A model generated the notes under the pieces. It was not told where the DNA came from. It worked only from the letters and a program-made list of their open reading frames with translations, and did no database searches. A stretch of DNA of 64,000 nucleotides. It comes from Gossypium raimondii. Its lineage: Eukaryota; Streptophyta; Magnoliopsida; Malvales; Malvaceae. Shown here piece by piece: positions 12,650 through 25,485 of this stretch; within the stretch, counting starts at the first letter, position 1; each line of letters begins with the position of its first letter. The stretch lies in assembly GCF_025698545.1 (NCBI RefSeq), contig NC_068577.1, positions 44,409,250 to 44,473,249 of the forward strand. Reading direction: 5' to 3'. A program made the translations under genes and the position numbers.

Positions 12650-14125
12650 CAATGATTTTTATAGACAGAAACCATAACCACAAAAGGGTGAATTGTCAGA
12701 AAATTTCACTTTTTCTTTAATATTTATCATATTAGACCTTTTTTAATATTCGTGGAATTAGGCCGATTTTTTAAAACACGCTAAGTTAGACGAGTTTTGA
12801 TCATACTTTGCAAGAAAACACGTTGAGTTGGACATATTTTCAGTGAATGTTGCAGGAAAACGCTACCAGTTAGACGCGCTTTCTTGCTTTGTCAGTAAAA
12901 CACTTCTAACTGGATGCATTTTTCCCAATGGCTATCCCGAGTGAATTCCAACAACTACTTTCCACCCCCAACAGTAAAAAAAAAAAAACCTATTTAAAAC
13001 CCCTCAATTCCATTTTTTTTCAATTCACTCTCAATTTCTTTCAATTCTCTCAAATTTTATAAAAATTGTCTTAAGAATTTTTTATTTAATTTTGTATTAT
13101 GAAATTTAATCGTTTTTTTTAATTCTTAATGGTCAATTTTCTTATTCGTTTGGATGACAAACACATTTCAGTCTTCTAATTGCAAATGGTAAAAATAATA
13201 TTTATATTATTTTTAATCTAATTTAATTTCATTATTAAATTGTTATATTGAAATTTAAAATTTTGTATGTTTTCTTTTATAAGTAGGTGGAAGATTGAAT
13301 TTTGGAGACATATATTAAACAGTCTTGACGCAATACCCGTGACAACACACGTATGCGAAGCGGTATATTTCTTGATAGTCCATAACCCCGTCTTTTTCTT
13401 CATAGAAGTCATGATTTTCCATGGACATCTACTATCTTGCATTGCACATTTCGCCTCGAATTTCTCTGATCGAGATTTAACAATGTAGAAGTTTACTCTA
13501 TTCTTTATGTTGTATCACTTCATTGCTACGACAAAAGCATCTTTAGAGGAGAACTCATTCTCCACTTCTAAATCATCAGCATCCAACAAAGAACTCGCAT
13601 GGTCCGATTCTGTGTGGGAGTTCTGAAAACACCAACCCACCTTCTGCTGAGAGATCTACATTATGCATATGGGTCGGAGGTGAGTATGTCCTGAATTGTA
13701 GATCTTCTTCGACGGCTTCATTCGTACCTTCATCGTCTGAACCTCTATCTTCTAGTTCAGTTGGAACCGGTTCTGGTTTAGAAAATAATGTAATTTCTAA
13801 ATCATCCAGCCCAGACTCCTACATTGGATTGTCATTGGTTTTAGTGTCCTCTTCAATCTCAACCCCTCTAGCATGTCCAAGGTTGGATGTCCCTTCACCG
13901 GTAGAGGTTGTAGGGAGTACATCATCCATTCTTGTATAGTTGTCGGTACAACCAAAACCACCTGCAGATTGTCCACCGGTGGAACTTAATGTCATACCCC
14001 TGTAAGTGTTCCCGACGTATAACATCAGACTCTCAAAGTTGAAATCAAAACTACTAACAGAGTGTCATGTCAGGGTGTTGACTGCCTATAAATGAGTTAC
14101 CGTTTACAGAATAAATATAACACCA
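12650..14125. mobile_element. Deletion derivative of the PMD-carrying MULE
   Basis: The left part has the same order as the large MULE at 33608: a subterminal region with repeated lysine-codon-poor ACGC/TTTTC motifs, then a PMD first-exon remnant (TCGTTTGGATGACAAACACA, about 13150) and the start of PMD exon 2 (GGAGACATATATT, about 13305). At about 13316 the sequence jumps directly into the minus-strand transposase N-terminal region, matching about 41950-42680 of the large copy. Everything between, which is most of both genes, is missing. The right end is cut by an unrelated repeat near 14125. The exact left end was not resolved. Confidence 0.65.
13218..14025 (-). pseudogene. MULE transposase N-terminal fragment
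   Basis: On the minus strand, 14025-13819 encodes an acidic N-terminal segment (MLYVGNTYRGM..., DDVLPTTSTGEG). The minus-strand frame ending at 13218 encodes CPWKIMTSMKKKTGLWTIKK and YTASHTCV, the conserved core of the MuDR N-terminal region. The parallel region of the large MULE at 41960-42600 is in the same order. Stops and frame changes separate the pieces and no catalytic domain is present, so this is a dead fragment. Confidence 0.7.
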
Positions 14126-15480
14126 AAAATACAAGAGTTAAGAATGATGGTGTCCGGAAGTGCACAGGTCAAATTGTAATATAATTTTACAACGAAATAC
14201 CAGAAGTATTCTGAGAATCATACCCAAAGGAGGATGAAATAAATAATGAAAAATATTTTTTACAATAATAAGTCTAAATAGTAGTAATTATTTCCTATAT
14301 ACTATTAACCATAAAAATAGATTAAGAACAATAAAAATAAATAAACAACAAAAATAAATAAATAAAGAAAAATAAACAAATTAATTAAATTGATAAACCA
14401 ATCAGGAAGATTAACTCGTTTCATGGTTTGTAACTAACTTCGGATTAAGGTTTTGAGATGGATTAGTAATCGATTAACTAATTATTACCTCTCGGTCTCT
14501 AATTAACTAATTGATTCATTGATAATATTCGCTTATCTCCCGACCTCACTTTCTCAACCAAGATAATTACGATTTACTCAATTTGACTTATCTTCCGACC
14601 TGTTCTAGCTTATGATAACTTATTAGGGTTGTCAAGCCTAACAATTTAAAAACACATAATTTATACCAACTAATCCTTCTTGAAAAACCCCAAATTCTTT
14701 GTTAATCACATCCTCATCCACTCATTAATCTCCCCTAAGATATTTAGTCACTCATGCTTTTAATAATCCCAACTTCGATTGAACAAACCAAGTGAAAAAC
14801 AAAACCAACTTGGAGAAGAAAAGAGATTTGAATAATTGTAGATTGAATATAAAATGAGGAACGAAATAACAAATCTCTCGATTGAAATAAAGAAATAAAA
14901 CAAATGTAAATAAAATTATAATCGAATACTTTTAATTAAATAAACACGTTATTGAATCAAAACTAATTCAAGAAGAAAAACAAGAAAGTTATGAAAAGTC
15001 GAAAAGAAAATAAACTACAACTGCTTTTAAACTACGAGGGTTTTTTGAAGGCGTCTAGGATGACTTGATTATATTCAACCCTTAATGTCTTATTTATAGA
15101 GGTGTCAACAATTCATATTAGGTGTTTGGCACGTCCTAGGTCTTCATATAAGTTTGATTGCGTAGACAAAAATTACCCCAAAATACATAGGCAGCACGTC
15201 GGCTTTATGTCGCACCACACACCTTGCATGGTGTGACACGACACCCAAATACTATCTTGTCTCGTTCATTTTGTGCTTTGATGTTCAGGAAAGCTTGTAC
15301 ATCATTCGACCCTTACTTCCACGTCAATTGGACCTTTATATATCCATCTTACACACTGAATTAAACCAATTAGCACAATCTCAGGCCCGTGTCAGTCTAT
15401 TGGGTCACAACACCTACAAACTGTTTAAAAACACTTATTTTTATTAACTTTCAATCCTAAGGTCTAATTACTGAAAAAGT
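14126..15480 (-). repeat. Unclassified LTR-like remnant
   Basis: Non-coding sequence of about 1.35 kb. Read on the minus strand, its tail near 14140-14250 follows the same layout as the tail of the insert at about 55571-56820 (a 'cctc-tgg-tatgat...tgcact' segment after a polymorphic AT-rich stretch), so the two may be distant members of one LTR family. No ORF, primer site or target duplication was found. The boundaries are approximate. Confidence 0.35.
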
Positions 15481-18464
15481 TGTCGAAACCATTTTTTTAT
15501 TTGAAAAATGGAAATCGATTTTGAAAATGGAGTGGCCACCAATCTTTTATTGGGGTGTGATCAGGTCACCTTAAAAATGATTTTAGGTCTACAAATTTTG
15601 AGAAAACAAGTTCGGGAGTCGGTTACGCACAAGGAAGGGTTAACACCCTCGTAACGCCCAAAATTGGTACCGAATTAATTGTTTAATGTCTTAGTGTCGA
15701 AACTTGAAAAGATTTTTAAATACGATCCCATGAAATGAAAGCTTAAATAATTGAATTGGCTAAATAGACGGACCTATTTCAAAGAGATAAATCGCCACAC
15801 TCAGTAAGTTAGAGTGCAGCAATTCAATCTTCGGAGCTAGATTCGTCTTTCCTTTTTAAAAATTTTTAAAAAAATCATATGTTTTAAGAAGGATATTTGA
15901 TTATTTAAGCCAATCGAGAAATCAGAATCCAGTAAGTTAGGGTTCAATTTCTCGAAATTCTTAAACATCAAATATTGCCTTTATTTTAAAATCGAGACAA
16001 CAAAATGTCATATCCAGTAAGTTAGGATCCAACATTTTGAAATCTTAAGAACTTTATTTTAACAATTGTATGGTTTTAATAAAATGAACACTTGATTATC
16101 TAAATTCATCGAGAAGAATTGAAGCCCAGTAAGTTAGGGCACAATTCTCTTGAGAACTTATGAACACCAAGCTATTTTAGGAATTATGAAATAAAATGAT
16201 TATAGTGCTTTAATAAAATACAACTCTTACAAATGAAACATGATTGAATAACAATACATAAAATGCAAAAAAAAAAAATAGCAATATAAATTTACACTAA
16301 GGAGCAATCAAGCATGTAATACATCAACATTGATAATTATGCATATAATAAATTAATAATCAGTTTTCTAAAGATACTTTGATTAGAAATAAAATAAAAT
16401 AAAATATAGTTAATATGGAAATTTAAAACAATTTGATAATAAATAACCAAAATAAAGTAAAGGAAATAAATAATTTTAAGAAAGAGAGTATTTATGCATT
16501 GAAAAAACTTTATAATTGAAATTAATAATATATTTTATACACATGTACACCAAAAATAATTCCATATAAATAATATATACATATATATAAAAGAACCATG
16601 TAATATTATTGTGAAAATAAAATTTGAGTTATATTATGAAATACATTATTTAAAAATAATAAGTAATTTATCAAATTTTTATAAAATATATCAAGAATGA
16701 TGGAAACAAATAATAATATATCAAGTTGGAAAATAAAAGTGTACAATAGAAATTTTGAAATAATGTTTAATAAATTTAAAACATATTGATAATAATAATT
16801 TGAAAGAATTGTGTATTATATCTTAAAATTATATTAATAATCAGTTTGAAAACAATATTAAGCCAATATTAAAATAATATTAAAAATAACGGATTAATAT
16901 GAGAATTGATTTATTTTTAAAAATACTTTTGAAGGCAAAATTAAATATGAAAAAACTTTTTTAAATTAACAACAATAATTATAATAATATCAACAAATTT
17001 TAAAATCGAAGCTTAAATAAAATTAGTATAAAAAGGAAAAGAAAATTAAATAAATATACAATAGACTCAAAATATTGGTGTATAATGAATTTAAAAATAT
17101 TAAAAAAGCTAAAATAATAATTTATTACATTTTAAACTATAATAATAGTAAATTTAAACACTATCAAAATCAAATATTACAAATAATATTAAATTTTATA
17201 ATATATGAAAGTAGGATTAATTACATTTAAAAATATTATTGAATTAAAAATGAAAACTAAATTTGCATTAAATTGAAACATATTTCAACGTTGAAGGACT
17301 AAATCAGCAATTAAACGCTAAACCTGAATAATCAAAATCAATAGCAGAAAACGATGCCGTTTAGGCTTGGATCCAAATGAAAACAGAATTAAATATGCAG
17401 TACAAATTAAAAAAACTGAAGAAAATTAGATTGAAACTACATAAAACATAGAGGGACTCATTTCGCAAATAAACCGACGAACGAAACGCGTGGCTCCTGC
17501 CCCGGGTCGGGTCACCGCGCGGATACCTGCGTCATACCACGTCGTTTTGAGACCACAAGGCCCGGCCTCAAACGACGCCGTTTCTAGCTAGACATAAAAA
17601 CTAAAGTAACCCTAATTTAAACAGACTCTTCTTCCTAAAAAAAAGAAAAGCAGAGACTTAAAATGAGCAGATCCTCGGTGTCACATTTTGGAACCTACTG
17701 CTCATGGGACCTTCAACCCTCGCCCGGCTCCAATTGTGACGAGCGAACGACGGTCAGGTAAGTTCCTTGCTCTTTTTTCTTTTCTACTTCAATATTAATC
17801 AATGAACAAAGGAGCAGAAAAAAAAAACAAAGAAAAGATTAACTATCACCTTTCGAATTTTTCTTTTCACTGAAAATGAGTTTTTTTGTATTCAATTTCT
17901 CTGAATGCGTAACTGTTTACAGTCTATTCTTGGATTTTTTATAGCCTGATTTTTTTACAAGAGAAAAAGAAAATTAAAATAAATAAAAGGAAAATTGCCC
18001 CGTCCTTGTTATTCTGTTATTTTCTTTTGCTCTCATTTTCGTGTGTTTGCTTGCAGGTACTCGGCCAGCCTGGAGGTGCATCTGTGTGGAGATGACGCAC
18101 GCGCCTAGTGGCGATGCACGCGCAAGGTTTGTTGGATTCATCTATGGCGCTGAAGCAGGGGTCTGTTGTGGCTTCACCAGATTAGTCTAGAAACCACTAG
18201 GGTTTCTAATTTTGGGTTGTTTGGGCTCGATGTATTCGGGTTTGGGCTTGGGTAATGTATTTTGGGTTTGGTTATTTAATTTCTGGTATGTAATTAGGTG
18301 GTGTATTGGGATGACTAGGTTGAGTATTAGGAAATTTGGGTTGGGCTATTTTTGGCCTGCTGTTGTAATGAAAAACTGGACATTTTATTATTATTTATTT
18401 TATATATTTTTCATATCTGGGTTTTAATAGTTGGGCTCGGGCCGGAAAAAATTTGGGTATTACA
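15481..18464 (-). mobile_element. Solo LTR, minus orientation (about 2984 bp)
   Basis: Read on the minus strand it starts TGTAATACCCAAA (at 18464) and ends GGTTTCGACA (at 15481), giving TG...CA ends. Its terminal 300 bp matches the terminal 300 bp of the plus-strand solo LTR at 45812-48562: both have a GATTGGTGGCGACTCC-like segment, a TTCGGGAGTCG-type segment and a repeated 'CCTAACTTACTGG' unit. The flanks AAAGT (15476-15480) and AACGT (18465-18469) are a possible target duplication with one change. No internal region is present. It contains a GC-rich block at 17480-17590. Confidence 0.7.
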
Positions 18465-18833
18465 AACGTAAAATAAAATCCTAAATTGCCTAGAAAACAA
18501 GTTCAAAAAATAGACATTTTCTGTTAATTCACACCTACAGAAATAATTTAAGTGTTTGTTTAAATAAAGTTTAGATATTTTTACTATATTAGTACATTTT
18601 TAATAGAGACGGATAGAAGGCATGAGTTACTGGCATGGTGAAACAGCGAAGCCCCCAAGACCAAGAGAGATCTGTTTTAGTAGGCGTTCATCTCAAACAA
18701 AACAATAAAGTAAAGAATAAAACCTGAACAAGTGAGCTGGGACTAGGAGAATCCAATAATTGCCTAAAACCCCAACCCCTTCAGAATCATAACATAAACA
18801 AAACCCACCACGGTAGAAAAGACAAATAGGGTT
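18465..18833. other. Unassigned sequence between solo LTR and LINE
   Basis: Non-repetitive by eye, with no clear ORF. Its last 17 bases (18817-18833) are the left copy of the LINE target duplication. Before the LINE arrived, this piece was continuous with the sequence at 24594. Confidence 0.45.
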
Positions 18834-19175
18834 TTTGAAACAAATTCAGATTGGGCTTTATAACTTAAAATGAAGAAAAAAGTACAGAAAGTCCAGGCTA
18901 AGCTAAATGCAAGTTCTGGCCCATAAACAAATCAGAACTGTGGACCAAATCCTAAAGGAAAATAGAAAAAAAACAGTCTTTAAGCAACTTAAAATCAAAA
19001 TCTTCTAAAACCTAATAAATGCTATCATATCTTGCCCAATCAGAAAAAATCCATTTCTGTCTTTTCAAAATCATCTATTCATTTCTTCAAAGAGACGTTT
19101 CCAGATTTTAATGAAGCCTTGTCTGCCACTCCTTTGAATTATCACTATACAGCTTCTTTAACCGTTCACTTCTTC

Positions 19176-22100
19176 TCAACACATGTCCTCTGCCTTTCTT
19201 TCGATTTCTTCCAGATTAGCAGCATACTCCGGGACTCTTCCAATCAGGTAAAGTTCTTCTTTTTCCTTTAATGTCACCGTCGCTAGTTTGTGTGCCAGGT
19301 TGTTCGCTTCTCTGGGAATATACTCAAGATAGTATTTTCCAAAATTTTTTAACAGCTGATGTATATCTTGGATATATGCTCCGATTCTGGATTTATCATG
19401 GCTTTTCAGTTTGCACTTCTTTATAATAGATAACGCATCCCCTTCGATAATAATGTTTGACCATTGCATGTCCCTACTTATTTGAGTTGCTGTACGACAC
19501 GCTATTGCTTCTGCGGCAAAGGCTGATGCCACATGATGATGAATCTCTGTGCATGATAAAAGTGTGTTTCCATCACTATCCCTGGCCACGATTCTCGCTG
19601 CTGATTGCCGTGAGTTCCCATCAAATGCTGCATCGAAGTTAACCTTCACAAACTGGACCGGTGGGTACTTCTATTCCCTGCCTGTTTTTGCTCCAATCTC
19701 ATTCAGTTCACTAATATATCTCTTTCCCAGATCTATTAGTCTTTTCATGCACTCTCCTATTCCTTTCTCCCCATATTGCCCAAAGAGCACAACAAAAGAT
19801 CCGTCACCGATTGGTGGAATTCTGTTCAAAAACCCAGGTAAGCCATTGTACAAAATCCACATGAGGAACTTGTAATAACTCTGGGAATAATAGCTCTTCC
19901 CATACTGTTCTTGCCACAAGACATTCACGGAATATATGATTTGTAGATTCTACTGCACTGCCACACCCGATGCATGTCACATTGTTTAACAGCCTTCTGT
20001 AGTTCAAGTTGACTCGAGTCGGGATATAATTCCATGATATTTTCCAGATTGAAATTTTTACCTTAAGAGGTAGATTAAGGAGCCATAGGTTTCTGTAGAA
20101 ATTTCTAGAATCATTTTGTAAAGCATAAGCACAAGGGTCATTTTCGAAGCCAGACCAGGAAGTCATCGTGAGGTTCTTTTGCAAGTGGGATACAGAAGAT
20201 TTTCTCAGATATCTCCGCAGGAAAGGTAGCTTCGATTAGTTCTTTTTTCCATTCTTTGTTTCTGTCTTCAATTAGATCTGCAACTTTATATTCCTGCAAA
20301 TGCGATAACCTGGGATAATTGGTAAAATAAAATGATAATTTTGGATAATCCGGTAACCAACTATCATTAATGACCGAGATTACAGTACCCCTCTCTACTT
20401 TCCAACAGCTTCCATCGAATAGAACACCTCTCGTTGCCCATATGCTTTTCCACGCAAAGGAACTATTATTCCCAAGATACGAATTAAGGAAATCCGTTTC
20501 TGGAAAGTATTTAGCCTTTAACACCCTTGCAACTAACGAGTTTGGATTATTTAGGATTCGCCAGCCTTGTTTAGCTAATAAGGAGATATTAAAATTAGCC
20601 ATACTCTTGAAACCTATACCTCCTTGTTCTTTTGCTCGGCACATATTTTGCCATTTACACCAGTGAATTCCTCTTTTTCCTTGCTTCTTTTGCCACCAAA
20701 AGGTGGCGAATAATTTTTCCAATTCGTCACATAGGGAATTAGGGAGAAGAAAGCATGACATAGCATAAGTCGGAAGTGCCTGAAGTATGGATTTAATGAA
20801 AACTTCCTTGCCTCATTGTGATAATAGTCTGGTGCTCCACCCTTTAATTATGGAGTTAACTTTATCTTTTAGATATTGAAAAGCCTCCTTTTTCCGTCTT
20901 CCAACTACATTAGGAAGGCCCAAATACTTCTCCATATTTGTTGACCCTCTTATACCTAAGCTCACTGAAACTTCCTCTCTATCTCTGGTTGATGTATTCG
21001 AGCTAAAGTAAATTGTAGATTTTTCAAAATTAACACATTGGCCCGAACATACTTCATATTCCTTAAGGATTTCTTTTAGCACCCTTACATCCTTGTTAGT
21101 TGCTTCTCCGAACAGAATGCAATCATCGGCAAAAAGTAGATGTGAAATCGCTGGTCCTTTCCTGCTTGCCTTGACTCCTCTTATTCGTCCTTCTTTCAAT
21201 GCTAATCTCATTAGTGCCGAAAGACCCTCGCTGCATAGTAGAAAAAGGAAAGGACTAAGTGGGTCACCTTGTCGTAGTCCTCTAGAAGATTGAAAGATTC
21301 TTCCCCCTTTTCCATTAATATTGACTGCAAAAAAAGCTGTAGTAATGCATTTCATAATTAAACCGACCCATTCTTTTGCAAAACCCATTCTCAACATGAC
21401 TTCCTTAAGAAAACTCCACTCAACCCTATCAAAGGCTTTGCTCATATCAAGTTTAACTGCCATAAAGCCTTTCTTACCTGTTCGTTTTCGTCTAAGAGTG
21501 TGTAGGATCTCATAGGCTAGCAATATGTTATCAGAAATTAACCTTCCTGGGATGAAAGCACTCTACGACAGATCAATACACTGCCCAATAACCCCTTGAA
21601 GTCTGTTGGCTATTACTTTCGCCACAATTTTGTAGATAACAGTACATAGACTGATAGGTCTGAAACTTGTTATGTTTTTGGGATTCTGTGCTTTTGGGAT
21701 CAAAACAATACCAGTAAAATTTGAATGGCCTAAATTTTTGTCACTGTTTAAAATTTCCAAACAAAAAGTGGTGACTTCTTTACCTACAATATGCCAATAT
21801 TGTTGAAAGAAAAGTGCTGGGAATCCATCAGGTCCTGGTGCTTTAGTTGGCCCCATTCCTTTCAAGGCAAGATGCACTTCTTCTTCCGTAAATTTTCCCA
21901 TTAAGTCTTCATTTATTTCTGGTGTGATTTTCTCTTCAATGCCTGTTAGGAGGTAGGATAGCTCACCTACTCCTTTTGATATAAATAACTTCTGAAAGAA
22001 AAGAGTAGCTTCTTCACTGATCATGCATTCTTCCGTCACTTCTCCTCCTTCGATAAGTTCCAGCCTTGATATCGTGTTTTTCTTTCGTCGAGATGTGGCG

Positions 22101-23179
22101 TGCCTGTGAAAAAAAGCTGTATTTTTGTCCCCTGCTTTTATCCAATTTACCCTTACCCTTTGTTCCCAATATCTTTCATCTTTATCAATTTCTAAGTTTA
22201 GGTGCACCTTAGTATCAATGATTTCTGCCATTATGTCATCGGTATTTTCCTTCTCCATCAGCATCTCCAGTTTCTTTGTAAGCCTTTTCTTCAGCCCTTC
22301 TTGTCCTTTTTTAATTTCCCCTGCCCATTTTTTTAAGTCTGATTGTAATTTTTCCAGTTTCTCCAGTACGTTATTTGTAGATGATTCCCAAGATGCTTTA
22401 ATTTCTCCTTCAAGAGACTCTTCCATAGTCCACCATGCCTCAAAATTAAAAATTGGCTTTCCAAAATTATCATTTTCTGTTTTTGTAGTAAGCAGCAGAG
22501 GATAATGATCAGATAATGAATGGGGCAAGTGATGAATGTTACCCATTGGAAAAAGATTCCTCCACTTATCATTGGCTACTCCTCTATCAAGTCTCTCTTT
22601 AACATTTGTTTCTGGTATATTTCCCCTTTCCCATGTGAACCAAGGCCCTATGTACCCTAAATCTTCCAAGTTGCATTCTTCAAGAGTTTCTCTAAAAACC
22701 TCCATCTGTCTTTCATCTCTTAGTAAACTTCCTTTTTTCTCAAAAGAATACATGATTTCATTAAAATCCCCACTCACAACCCATGGATATGTCTGGTCTT
22801 GTCCCAATTTTCGTAACAAATTCCACGAATCATTCTTCAGATTGACATAAGGGGAACCATAGAAACCTGTAAATCTCCATTCTTCATTGTCAGTTTCTTC
22901 CATAACCATTGCATCAATATGATTCTTAGAAAAACTTCTTAAGGTAACCGTAATCTCTTCTCTCCATGCTGAGCATAAACCACATCGAGAACCTTCTACA
23001 TCTACATCAAATCCATTCTGAAAACCACATCTTCTTCTAACTTTCTCCATACATTGCTTGCTTAATTTTGTCTCCATTAAGAAGACCATTTGGGGGTTTT
23101 GCTGCTTTAGAAAGTATCGCAGCCTTCTAACTATTCGTGGACTCCCCAATCCACGAACATTCCAAGTAATGATTTTCAT
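19176..23179 (-). pseudogene. LINE ORF2: endonuclease, reverse transcriptase, zf-RVT, RNase H (broken)
   Basis: The frame opens at 23179 with MKIITWNVRGLGSP, the start of an apurinic-type (EEP) endonuclease; SGDFNEI and SDHYPLLL motifs follow. The reverse transcriptase runs from about 21980 to 20840 with [42 protein letters not shown] and [11 protein letters not shown] (the FADD active site). A zinc-binding region of the zf-RVT type lies near 20060-19900 (CIGCGSAVEST), and an RNase H-like domain at 19649-19176 (VNFDAAFDGN, AEAIAC, EGDAL, REANNLAHKLA). Breaks: an in-frame TAG at 21565-21563, a TGA at 20815-20813, a frameshift near 20150, and more frame changes between 19930 and 19650. The domain order is normal for plant L1 elements. 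Confidence 0.9.
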
Positions 23180-24449
23180 TGCGTTCGGCCGGCTTGCCTC
23201 TTGGCAGCCGCCGATCCTATGAGTAAATTAGTATCACTCTGTTGCATAGCGTTTCCCATCGTTTCTAGTAGCGTTTCTCCTTGTTCCTGTTCTCTATCTT
23301 TTTTTAGCCTTTTTGTTTCAACTCCATATTCAGCTTCTATATAGTAAGTCTCTACTATTTCTTCAGTAGCTTTCCTCTTCTTGTTGCAGTTTCCATCCTT
23401 TTGCTTTGCCACTTTAGGGCTGGATTGACTCTTCTCCAAGTTGACGACTTTACTGAATTGGGATTACTGTCTTGACTTCTCCTCTTATCAACCACTCACT
23501 CATTGCTCATAACTGAATCTTCTTTTTCCTGCTTCTTCATCTCCTCCTTGTTTTCATTCACTAGTAGCTCCCCATGCGTCATCCCCAACCAATTATTTGC
23601 TTCTTCAGCTTTGCCATCTTCAATCAAATCTGGCTCAGAGCCACCTGTATAAAAACATTGAACCCTATTCTGATTTAAAGAGTTATTTAATTTAATACAC
23701 TCTTTTCCAAGTAAGTTTGATTCTGCTCTTAGTGCCATCGTGTATGGGGGATTTTCTTTAATTTTTGTTTTTTCTGCAGGATTTAGTGAGTTACAACCTG
23801 AAAGTCCGTGCCCCAGCTTCCCACATCTGAAGCAAAAAGTCGGTAATTTTTCATATTTAAAGGAAATCCACCATTTATTCTTATTATTCACTGAGACAAA
23901 AATACCTCTTCGAAGGGGTTTCTGCACATCGAGATTTATTTTTAGACGACACCATTCTCCGTTGATTTCAGATCTGATTATCCCACCAAAAGTGACACCT
24001 ATGGCATGTAGCAAGTCTTTTTTATCAAATTATGGTAGACATGGTCCTACCTTCAGCCAGACCGGTGAGGAGTTGAGCCGAATCTGAGACCTTTCCACCG
24101 ATTGGGTAATCCTGTCGAAAAGGATTAGACTCTTTCGAAATAACCATGGCCTACCTTCCATAATCAATTCTAAATCCTCTTCCATCTCAAACGCTATCAA
24201 AAATAGGTTTTGTCCTGCTGTTTGAATCTCAAACTTCTTTTCTGTTTTCCACAAACTCTTCATCTGTGCCCTAAAACTTTCCGGATTGTAAAACTTCTCT
24301 GTCCATATTGTGCAGATCAGGGTTGGTTTTTTATTCGGAACTACCTTCGAACCTTTGATAGATAATTGGATAAGCTCTTCAGTTAAGAGTGAAATCTCGT
24401 CCCTCTGCTCACTATCATCTCCACCGCTTTCCCCCATCCCAAGTTGCAA
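23176..24449 (-). pseudogene. LINE ORF1: DUF4283 and CCHC zinc-knuckle protein (broken)
   Basis: The N-terminal part (24449-24033) has the DUF4283 signature (IWTEKFYNPESFRAQM, DLELIMEGRPWLF, SPVWLKVGPC), found in the nucleic-acid-binding ORF1 of plant LINEs. An in-frame TAA at 24032-24030 interrupts it, and the same frame resumes with FDKKDLLHAIGV. A zinc knuckle CFRCGKLGHGLSGC follows (about 23835-23790). Another stop lies at about 23496, and a frame change leads into a basic, lysine-rich tail ending at 23176. The tail's TGA overlaps the ORF2 ATG as ATGA (23179-23176), the arrangement used for termination-reinitiation in some LINEs. Confidence 0.82.
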
Positions 24450-24590
24450 AAGTGACTGCCTTCACTAGGACTCTCGGCGAAGCACTCTTGGAAAAGAAGT
24501 AACTAGGGTTTTTTTGTAAAAAAAAAAATATTACAAATATTTAACAATGTAGAATACTTTAAATTGCTCTTATTCAAAAAGACAAATAGG

Positions 24591-25485
24591 GTTAATTTAT
24601 CTAAATAATATTAAAAAATTAAATATTAAAATAGATTGTCAACTGGATTATATACGAAAATGAATTTTTTTGGGTCGTGCCTATCTGATACGCGCAACAA
24701 CTTTTTTATATTAAAATATCTTTTTACTTTAAATAAAATATTATTATTTTATTTTTATTAAAAATATTTAAATATATATATACAGGTCAAAATACAGTTA
24801 ACGAGTCAAAATACGGGTTAAAAATACCCAAGACCGATCCACGCCTATCGATAGGCGCCATCGGTCGAGCTTCGACAGTGCAGCGCCACTGCCTCCCCTG
24901 CGCCCTCCGCCTGCACAAAAATATACTTTTGTTATTAATTATTATTTATAAATTGTTTATGTTTAGTGTTTATGGTTTTGGGTTAATATTTGGTATGAAT
25001 GTAAATTTTTTTTATAATTATTTTAAAATTAATTTGTTAGTAATTTAGGATTATGTTATATGTAATTATTTTAAAATTAATTTATTAGTAATTTAGGATT
25101 ATCTTATAAATTATTGTGTTTAGTTTAGTATTTGGTGAGTTTTTAATAATGTAAAATTATTTTTAAAAAAATAATTTTATAGTTATTTTGTTCAACCAGT
25201 CGCGCCTGTCAGATAGGCTCCACCAGTTGCGCTTACTAGATAGGTGCCACCTACCCCATACCATTTTTGTATCCGGGAAAAAAAAAATACAAACACCACG
25301 CCTATGAGAAAGGAGCTGCCAATAAAATAATATTTAAAAAAATAAAAAATACTATAATATAAAAAAAGAGGTTGCGCCTATTTTAATTTTTATATTATAA
25401 TATAAAAACATACTATTTTCGTATATAATCCAGGTGATAACCTATTTCAGTATTTAATTTTTTTTAATTATTTAGGTAAATTAAC
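24591..25485. mobile_element. MULE-type MITE, about 895 bp, long terminal inverted repeats
   Basis: The left end (GTTAATTTATCTAAATAA, then about 80 bp including TGGATTATATACGAAAAT) is matched by the reverse complement of the right end ending at 25485. The inverted repeats are about 80-90 bp with a handful of differences. There is no ORF inside. A GC-rich centre (24830-24910) contains short repeats of the 'cctatcgataggcgcc' kind. A 9-bp target duplication, expected for Mutator-like elements, was not seen, so the superfamily is inferred from the long inverted repeats. Its left edge touches the LINE target site. Confidence 0.65.

Larger units (their letters stand above)
18834..24576 (-). mobile_element. 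L1-type LINE retrotransposon, 5.7 kb, defective
   Basis: A non-LTR retrotransposon on the minus strand with ORF1 and ORF2. It is bounded by a perfect 17-bp duplication, AAAAGACAAATAGGGTT, at 18817-18833 and 24577-24593. The 3' end (left side) has only a short A-run before the duplication. The element appears close to full length because ORF1 starts about 130 bp from the right edge. Several nonsense changes and frameshifts show that it can no longer move by itself. Confidence 0.9.

Noticed and set aside
22125..22505. Plus-strand open frames across 19000-24000
   Set aside because: They are shadows of the minus-strand LINE ORFs with no domain of their own.
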